Position numbers and translations under genes: made by a program. The notes beneath the pieces are model-generated. The model did no database searches and had not been told where the DNA came from. It saw only the letters and a list, made by a program, of their open reading frames with translations. This document shows positions 56,910 to 64,000 of a stretch of 64,000 bases of DNA, one piece after another. The first letter of the stretch is position 1; each line of letters begins with the position of its first letter. The stretch spans positions 58,058,816-58,122,815 of the forward strand of contig OY755252.1 of assembly GCA_963576725.1 (NCBI GenBank), written 5' to 3'. Origin of the DNA: Azorinus chamasolen (Eukaryota; Mollusca; Bivalvia; Cardiida; Solecurtidae).

Positions 56910-59902
56910 CTAGGAAAAGAAACTCATTCATACATTGAAAGTATATCTGGACCCGATGCTATAAAACGTCTAAGTTTGAGACCATTGTCATGTATCTGAT
57001 TGGTCATATACTTGAGAATGATTTTATATTTAATCAAAAAGTTTATTAACCTCGGGACCTGGTAGTTCCAAATATGACCGACTCAGTGTATATATTTTAT
57101 ATACATATGTTTCGTTGTCTTCTGCTGAATGTGGTATGTGTATCATGACAAGAAAATATAAAATTGTCCATAAATTGCTTTCCAATTACTTACGGTGCAG
57201 ACGTTAATGAGGTAGAACCTCCTAACTCCTTAATGCTACCATTTACTTAATCATTATTCTTAGGATATCTATGTTCATAGTTTATGTTTATAATCAGATA
57301 AGTACTTTGCTTTGTTTAATGATTAACACCTGGGTCTACGTGTTTCCCGAATGTATTACAAATTTGTGTTTAAGACTGAGTGCAATAAATAACAATGATT
57401 TTGACACTATAACACCATGCCAATATTTTATTTTGTCTCTCTGTACACACGTAAACTAGTTTTCTTTTAAAAATGCCAGTTGAAACCTATGACAATGCAC
57501 TCTAAGCAAAGACAAAACGAAACTGTGATGGTGCTCTATGCATCTTCTATATCTACTGTAGTTTTTTACGATGATGTGGTAGTATTTAAGTCACTTCGCA
57601 ATGTTCAAATCATATCGCGATGTTTTGTTGTATGTTTCATGTTTCATTTGGTAATATATACTCAACAAAATATGAAAGGGTCAGGATTACTGTTTGTATT
57701 CGATGAATATGATGTATTAATCAAAAGGGATGGCATACGATTTTGTGTCCAAATATTGAATTAAGAAAGAGAAGAATTTGTTTGTTTTGAAAATGAGAGA
57801 GTCATAGAGTCATTCAAACGTATTTAATCTTATTGAAACGCATAGTCTAACCTGTATCCAAACTGGATCCAAATACGAGAAATATGAAAAAAACTTTCCT
57901 TAAACTATAAGTATTCTGTGTTCATTGATCATTCATCAATGGTTTTGAATGTTTGTACACTCAAATAAGAAATAAATAGTGTAATACGTTCATACAATGT
58001 AATATCATTAAATTCGTTCTTAGCTACAAGGTAAATACTCACTGTTGCGCAATTCCTCAAATGTGCGCAGTTTCTCTGACATATCATTTTCTAGCTTAGC
58101 AATCTGTTTCTGTTGTTCATCTTCATCCTTGCCTGCTTTGTCCCAGAATATTTTGTCTTGATCTAAATATACACATCAAACTATTTAAAAAACTCACATA
58201 TATAAATGTTCAGTTTTCAGCTTTCGAATTAGTAATATCTGACAAATCATATGAATATCTGCCAGTTATCTTAGATGGGACAATCATCCGTATCATTTTT
58301 GTTTTCTGTCACTGGATATGGTATTTTGCCAGGGTGTCCACGGTCAGTGAAAAGCCAGGGAAAAATATCATTCAAGGTCAGTGAATTGTCAGGGAATAAT
58401 GAAATGTGTCAGGGATTTTTGGAATTTAAGCAAAAGTTCAGGGAAAGTCAGGGAATTTTGATATGAAAAGTATACGAATAAAGGCTATGGCAGTGTCTTC
58501 ATCTTTGGCTACTATCAGAATAATAAATAATAAGAAGAAGAATTATAATACGAATAATAGTTTAGTACCACATGCATTGCAATAAGTACGTGAAAATTCA
58601 TTTATTTGTTTTGTGGTAGAAGAAAATGTATATATTCACAATACATTCTCATATATTTGTGTTAGTTAAATTTCTTTCAGGCTTTTATATAATTGAATAT
58701 AATACCATGATTTATAACTCGATTAAAATGTTGTGCTTACGGACAGGATTAACCTGTCAAAATGGACAAAATACAAGCTACCCTAAACATATTTATATCT
58801 ACTGATAAATATGCACTTCAAAAATTAAGTATGCACTTCAAACTGAATTGATATGTCTTTTAGGCACTCAAAAATTTAATGATATAGAACAGATTTGTTT
58901 CATTAAATTTCTTATTGGTAACTTCCTAGATGAAGTCTAAATCAGATATATACGTATACGTGTACGGGTTGATTTAAATCCCGAAAGAACCAGAAATATG
59001 AAACGGATCATAAAGAAACATGAAAGAAAACAGATGTGGTATTTGTTCTGAGACATTTCAAATGTCATTAGGTTAGGACGTCCGTAAACCGGTTTAAACC
59101 CCCAGTGGTGTTTTTGCTACTGACCGTGCCAAGGCGGTACTCTCTTTGTCATGTGTCTTGGTGTTTTCTATGTTCATCTCGTGTGTGAGTGTGCGTTTGG
59201 GTGTGTGGCTGTGTGTGTGTATGTGTGTCATGCTGTCTATCGGTGTTTTGGTGGTGGTTGCGTCTTGTATGTGGTCTTGCCTGCTTGACTTTACTACTTT
59301 TCCATTAATTGGTACCAATTAAAGACAGAAAAAAGACAAAATGCATCACAGCACTAATAATTGTATTATCTTCATATATTGGTTTTAGATGTTACCCAGT
59401 TAACATATTTATGGCATATAACAAGAACCATTTTGTGAAAATAACATGTTACGAGCTTACGACCCACCATATAAACATTTCTAAACACCTTTCTGACCTT
59501 ATGTTATATATAGGTATTTTAATTGACATATTAGAAACAACAGCGCGGTGTTCCATTATATTCAGAGAGTCGTCTCAATTTATATTAAGATTTAAATCTG
59601 TGAAACTGTGTGAATATAACTAAACTGCATGATTTTACTTGAAAACTATCGGCTAAAATTACATACAAAGTGTAAACTTTCATTATAGTTAAATTCTCCT
59701 GCAATTCATTTGATTAGAACAAAACACTCACTTTCAATACTTCCAATATCAATAGTTTTGAAGGTATTTTATGCATCTAATGTGAAATAATAATATGTTC
59801 TACGCTTAAAGATATGACCTTACCATTTGATTTGCGTTTAAGTTCATCACGCTCTCTTACTAGCGCACGGATAACATTGTCCAATTCTTCTTCTTCAGCC
59901 AT
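55861..59902 (-). CDS. Apolipoprotein L-like protein, three-exon gene (exons 59902-59824, 58162-58043, 56909-55861)
   Basis: The predicted product has 415 residues. Residues 1-66 come from two small exons and form a charged helix, probably a coiled coil, opening MAEEEEL. Exon 3 adds a helical segment (about 77-133), a hydrophobic hairpin with an APASGGLSLSL core (about 137-173), an amphipathic helical region, a Lys/Ala/Ser array of four 23-residue units (about 271-351), a second hydrophobic segment LGLSIGFVCYDAYKLY (about 354-369) and a charged tail. The hairpin and the hydrophobic stretch followed by a D..KL motif match apolipoprotein L-type proteins, which insert into membranes; the assignment is by pattern, without a search. 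Phases are consistent: exon 1 ends phase 1, exon 2 is 2+117+1 nt, exon 3 starts with the two bases completing an Arg codon. The start context is good (A at -3, G at +4) with an in-frame TAA upstream. A broken paralogue lies at 26.7-27.5 kb. Confidence 0.68.
58043..58162 (-). CDS. Exon 2 of the ApoL-like gene (charged coiled-coil segment)
   Basis: Acceptor ATATTTAG|AT at 58163-58164 and donor AACA|GTGAGT at 58042. The 120-nt exon keeps phase 1 on both sides and encodes 39 full codons dominated by D, E, K and Q, with heptad-like hydrophobic spacing (KIFW, IAKLEN, LRTFEEL). It carries no stop in this frame while the flanks do, which supports it as a real exon. Confidence 0.65.
58310..58465. repeat. 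Short-period GTCAGGGAA repeat in intron 1 of the ApoL-like gene
   Basis: The words GTCAGGGAA, GTCAGTGAA and AGCCAGGGAA recur at 15-35-bp spacing. A 63-codon frame through it is not considered coding. Confidence 0.6.
59065..59310 (+). mobile_element. R2 3' end within intron 1 of the ApoL-like gene
   Basis: TTAGGACGTCCGTAAACCGG, GACCGTGCCAAGGCGGTAC, a GT-rich stretch and the terminus GCTTGACTTTACTACTTTTCC. It is inserted in opposite orientation to the host gene. Confidence 0.68.
59824..59902 (-). CDS. Exon 1 of the ApoL-like gene
   Basis: ATG at 59902 in context AGCATGG, then 26 codons rich in Glu, Arg and Lys, ending AAATG|GTAAGG at 59823. The first upstream in-frame stop is a TAA, with no other ATG between, so this start is the only one available. 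Strong candidate donors further upstream on the same strand (62633, 62761) may belong to 5' UTR exons. Confidence 0.65.
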
Positions 59903-60027
59903 GCTTGACAGGTCAAAGATGTCATTTAAATGGACCTCAGCATATACCTCTAATGGTTAATGATCAATCTGAAGAAAAAACCGTTGCCTTTTATGATTAA
60001 ACACATTCAAAAGCTGCCACATGTCGT

Positions 60028-60575
60028 TCAAATTGCGGACTCGGTTTTATTGGGTCTGTTTATGAGTAGTAATTAAAAGTGCAACACTACTCACGCCCGC
60101 TAGCAACGACTCCATTATCATGATATGTTGATTAAACGTATTAAAACTTTTAGGAAGAAAGGTTATGCTCCCATTACATTGCAACACACTGCATATTTGG
60201 TTATTGACCCCTGTACAGTCTTTACCTACGCTTATCTCATTGCTTGCACGATCACAGGCCGAGGGTAGTACTGTATGATGGTATACTCTTAAACGCAGAA
60301 ACGGGATATGCTTACCAAACTCATGTATTGCCTTTTCTCTGTCGTGTCCTTACTGGCTTCCCTGCAGTTGTTTTGTTTGATGTTCGCGCATGTGTGTGTA
60401 TGTGTATGTGTGTGTGTGTGTGCGTGCGTGTGTTGCTTGCTTTCTATTGGTGTTGTGGTGTTGCTTGCGTTTTGTGTGTGTCTTTTCCTGCTTGACTTTA
60501 CTACTTTTTCATTAAGCAGTATTCAATTTTCAAAACTAATAACACCAAAACTAATGATCCCGAAGGAATAGAAAA
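60028..60575 (+). mobile_element. Repeat H split by an R2 insertion (60111-60515)
   Basis: The left H part ends CTCACGCCCGCTAGCAACGAC near 60110; the right H part resumes AGCAGTATTCAATTTTCAAA at 60516. Between them is an R2 copy with GGTATACTCTTAAACGCAG, a (GT)n at 60395-60432 and the terminus CTTGACTTTACTACTTTTTC. Confidence 0.72.
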
Positions 60576-60778
60576 TATAACAGTACTGAGAATGAAGTTA
60601 TTTATGCACCCTGTCGTTATTAACGTTATCAAAACTCACTACACCAAGTTATTAATATGTTGGTGGTAACTATTTCGCAGCTACCTTCTGTAAATATTTG
60701 TGTGTATAATTTGTATTTTCTTTAGTATTTCTTTAGATTACATTTTGTGTTTTTAAACAATCACAGTCATCTTATAAA

Positions 60779-60877
60779 GAGTTTGGTTTCTGATGAGACT
60801 TCGTGTTATTTTGCATCTCATCGGGATCCAAACTGTTTGCATAGCTATTTACAGATGGAACATTGGCAACGAAACAG
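60779..60877. mobile_element. Family B MITE, right half (B8)
   Basis: GAGTTTGGTTTCTGATGAGAC..CATCGGGATCCAAACTG then ACATTGGCAACGAAACAG|TTAA. The left arm is missing. Confidence 0.65.
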
Positions 60878-61821
60878 TTAAGATAAAATTATCATAGTAG
60901 TAAGAGTTACATATTGGCCTCAAATCCATGTTATAACAATATTATTTTCGAATACCAATGCATTACAAAATATCACAGTTAGATCCCCGCAGATTGATTG
61001 TCGAATTAGGCAATCAATTAAAAGTATTTTACTAACGGTTTGCTCAAAGAAAATGTGGCATGTGCGAATACTGATGCTAGATATTACAGTAGCAACCACT
61101 GTTGCAATACAGTTACGTAGTTCATCGACTATCGTGTCACCATACTGTGTTTTTCAAGGTTTTACTGTGAGAACATTTTTTTACTAACCCATATTGCACC
61201 ATTGTATATTTTGTATAATGATCACAATTCTACTAATAACTTTTTATATATTGTAAACCTGAGGGACATTCAGAAATGAACTATAATATTCTGACAGTTT
61301 CATGTATCGTGATAGAGATGGCATAATTTGTCTCATCATTGAACTCTTAAACATGGTATGTTAGTCTGTGATACATATATTTGTCATCTCATATTCTCAT
61401 GGCATTTACGCTATTTATGGGGTTGGAATCGATTAAGTCTATTTTTCAACTTGAACTTGCAAATGTGTTATAATTACATGTTTGAAACTGATTATGTCCT
61501 CAGGCACGTTGATAATACTCTGTCCCATCGATTCTGTGTTTGCAAATACGTAAAAAGGCATTTATATGAAGTAAGATCTATGTATATGCGAATGACGATA
61601 ACTATACACATGAACTCTTTCTGCACACATATGCAGCGATTAAAATATGCATCCGAACCACAAACGTTAAAGTTTGAAATTGTTTGTCACGGTAAAGTGA
61701 CTTTGTGTCTTTGGACATGTATGTTAATTATTGTTTGAGATTTGCATTGTATGTGCCGCATTTATTTTCTGTTCGTGTTTGTGTTTGGTTGCATCTTGAG
61801 TGTGGCATTTTATTTACAAAA

Positions 61822-62103
61822 AGTACAAACATGAGTCATGCAGGAAACACCACATACAGAATAAACAGTCGCCCGAACAGCAACACAAGGAAACAGCAAA
61901 TGTACATAACTATAAAAAACATCAAGTGACGCACAATCACAACACAAACATACAATAGGGGAAGAAGGAAGTACCGCCTTGGAACGGTCAGTGACAAACG
62001 TCACTGGGGGTTATACCGGTTTTTGGGCGCCCAAATCACACACTTGTTCCATCCCCACCCTAAAAGAAAAACGGTGTAAATAAACGTTTCCCCTCTCCGA
62101 CTA
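61822..62103 (-). mobile_element. R1e: 3' end only
   Basis: It begins (minus strand) at TTAGTCGGAGAGGGG and ends TTTCCTGCATGACTCATG..GTAC. It contains no coding sequence and is an extreme 5' truncation. Confidence 0.75.
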
Positions 62104-63585
62104 AGTTTATTACATTTCAATATCAGTACGAAAATCAATACATGTATGAAGCAAAACTTCACACATATACATGTATCTATACATTTTAAGCAGCCGGCTT
62201 CATCGGTCATGAAGATACACACATTAATAGTACTTTGAAATGAGCTCAACAACATATACATACATGTTTCCGTTGGATATTCTTAGTCTACGTAAATGAA
62301 TAGTAGGCGATTTGAAGAACAACGTGTGTCCTAATAAGAACAACCAGTGTAATTCTTATTGTATGGATACTCGTTGAGATATCATCAAATCCAATCAGCT
62401 TGAAATGAATATTTTCCCTACGTATGTATACTATCGTTAGCTTTACATATTGCCTTTGTAATTCCTTATTGTACTGTTATTATAAGTATACATTTAATGT
62501 AGAGACGATGTGTTGTCTGATTTAAGCGTTGTTGCGTTACAATAGAAAAGAATTCGTAAACGACACATCTTATGGTCAGGTGGAGACCAATGCCGCTGGT
62601 TACATATAAATCTCTGTGAAAATATAAACTCACCTATGTCTCTGATCAGTGACTCGTTTGATGGGCAAAAACGTTTAAGAGACTATTTTGTTGTCACAAA
62701 ATGTTTGGTCCTTCCCACTTAACATTTCCCCTCAAATATTCAAAGAGGCCTAAAAACTTACCATTTTCCTGGCCCAGTGTTTTGGTCCTTTGGGCTGAAT
62801 AATGACAAGGCACGCAACTATCATACAAGCGTATTGATTAAAGCTGGGGATTTTCTAACCAATGACAGTTCATGTAAGAAATGACACACACCAGCAGTGG
62901 CGCTTATTCAATATAAATCGAAATAATACCTTCATCGTCCAATCAATACCCATATTACTAAACTACTCACGTCTCAAACATAAAGTGATCAAAGACAGCA
63001 TTTAAACTTTACCCATAGAATTTTTAACATAAGAGTACTGGTTTTAACAGGAATAATTATAATTCAGGGTTGACATGACAACGGAGGAGAAAAGCGTTAT
63101 GGATAAACTAACAAGTTATGGTACGTTTAATGTTGGTATTTAATTTATTAACAATATCAACATATTGTTTGCCATACATAATATCGTATAATGGGTAATT
63201 TTTACTGCTGTAAACGTTTACGGATTTGGGGTAAAAACACATGATTTGATTGTATATGACTTTTATTTTTACGAATCCATTAAGACACGTAAAAACTAGC
63301 TTCAAAAGTTTACATCATTAAAAATTCACAATAAATAGTTAATACAAAGTCAACTGTATGTCGCAGTTTGAGAAGTGTTCACATCTACCACGGTAACTAG
63401 GATATGACATACTTGCTCGGAAGTGTGCAGGTGTTTATATATTCTTAAGCCTTTATCAGTTTGCTCTATTGGCTTATGCGATTAAAATAGATTTGATTTT
63501 ATAGATTTTAAAATGTTATATGCTCATATGCCATTATAAATAATCTAGAATATATGCTCATGGCACCATTACATCTTATATGAAT
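62104..63585. other. Interval upstream of the ApoL-like gene with candidate UTR donors
   Basis: No coding sequence is recognised. Two strong minus-strand donors, ATAG|GTGAGT at 62633 and AATG|GTAAGT at 62761, lie about 2.7-2.9 kb upstream of the ApoL-like ATG and could end untranslated first exons. The acceptor sides are not clear. Confidence 0.35.
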
Positions 63586-63668
63586 AGGGATCCGACGTCC
63601 TCCTTCCTTTTCCGGATTTAAGAGGGCGTATTTATAGAGTACTAAGGATTTCCTGCCGGTGTAATGAG
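63586..63668 (-). mobile_element. R1f: internal fragment next to the satellite
   Basis: ATCCGACGTCCTCCTTCC..TTATAGAGTACT..CGGTGTAATGA matches 42418-42500 of R1b. The satellite starts directly after it. Confidence 0.65.
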
Positions 63669-63670
63669 GA

Positions 63671-64000
63671 AAAGTGACCCCCGTAGAAGATCGACCGGGG
63701 GTCGATTGATTTACTATATAGTACTATGACCCCGGTCATAGTACTATAACCGTGGGGTCGAAGTACTATGACCCCCCTTACATTATACTATTCTGATCCC
63801 TCATATAACAAAGTGACCCCCGTAGTAGATCGACCGGCGGTCACTTTACTATATAGTACTATGACCCCCGACCATAGTACTATAGTCGTAGTACTATGAC
63901 CCCAACATACATATAAAATTCTAACCCGTCGTATAACAAACTGATCCCCTTAGGAGATCGACTGAGGGGTCGATTTATTATATAGTACTATGACCCTGGT
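63671..64000. repeat. Palindrome-rich satellite, units of about 128-139 bp, cut by the window end
   Basis: Units start AAAGTGACCC at 63671 and 63810 and AAACTGATCC at 63938. Each has GATCGAC-GGGGTCGAT-type inversions and the word TAGTACTATGACCCC in both orientations. Unit 3 runs off the edge, so the array is longer. Confidence 0.88.

Noticed and set aside
56910..56931. ATG at 56931 as the start of the ApoL-like protein
   Set aside because: A strong acceptor lies inside this stretch and joins two upstream exons in phase, so the ATG is probably intronic.

Overview
This window looks like AT-rich, repeat-dense nuclear DNA from a bivalve mollusc or close relative. The evidence is spliced genes with consensus GT/AG junctions, tRNA-derived SINEs, hundreds of bases of (CT)n and (GT)n microsatellite, and two copies of a non-autonomous rolling-circle element with the architecture of the bivalve 'pearl' family (terminal hairpin, ACGG-type microsatellite, about 160-bp core repeats, 3' hairpin and CTAG end). 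The species cannot be named from the sequence. There are no bacterial operons and no CRISPR arrays.

Only two convincing protein-coding genes are visible, both on the minus strand and both rebuilt here from exons whose reading phases agree. Gene 1 (7914 down to 1905) has three exons and encodes a predicted secreted protein: signal peptide, PAN/apple-like domain, six-cysteine EB/EGF-like module, second PAN/apple domain. Gene 2 (59902 down to 55861) has three exons and encodes a predicted 415-residue apolipoprotein L-like protein: short acidic helical N-terminus from two small exons, then a large exon with a hydrophobic hairpin, a 23-residue repeat array and an ApoL-like C-terminal hydrophobic segment. 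A broken paralogue of its large exon lies at 26676-27533.

Most of the rest is transposon-derived. (i) Many small palindromic elements are bounded by TTAA and begin CCC, like piggyBac-type MITEs (families A, B, C, D, F). (ii) Families with CAGT ends and TA target duplications are Tc1/mariner-like MITEs (families E, G). Families C, D, E and F share nearly the same hairpin tip, GCTCCTATAGGAGC, although their ends and target sites differ. (iii) Decayed, 5'-truncated reverse-transcriptase elements (R1, R2) lie mainly at 33.8-35.9, 36.3-41.0, 42.0-43.9, 45.2-45.8, 52.4-52.9, 59.1-60.5 and 61.8-63.7 kb. (iv) There are SINEs, minisatellites, and a palindrome-rich satellite that runs off the right edge.

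A segmental duplication of about 5.6 kb (copy A 12703-18270, copy B 27719-33390) structures the centre. The copies differ by insertions, which gives natural empty and filled sites: a TA-flanked MITE present only in B (31131-31339), and two different MITEs inserted within a few bases of the same point (16507-16865 in A, 31676-31917 in B). Copy A begins two bases after the 3' terminus of the pearl-like element, so that terminus coincides with the duplication breakpoint.

Layout: 1-8 kb, PAN gene with MITE-filled introns; 8-11.5 kb, MITEs; 11.5-12.7 kb, pearl-like element; 12.7-18.3 kb, duplication A; 18.3-22.9 kb, MITEs; 23-24.9 kb, inverted pearl-like element; 26.7-27.5 kb, ApoL pseudogene; 27.7-33.4 kb, duplication B; 33.8-49 kb, retroelement graveyard with a 600-bp inverted repeat; 49-55 kb, SINEs, tRNA-like sequence and retroelement ends; 55.8-59.9 kb, ApoL-like gene; 60-64 kb, retroelement ends and satellite.
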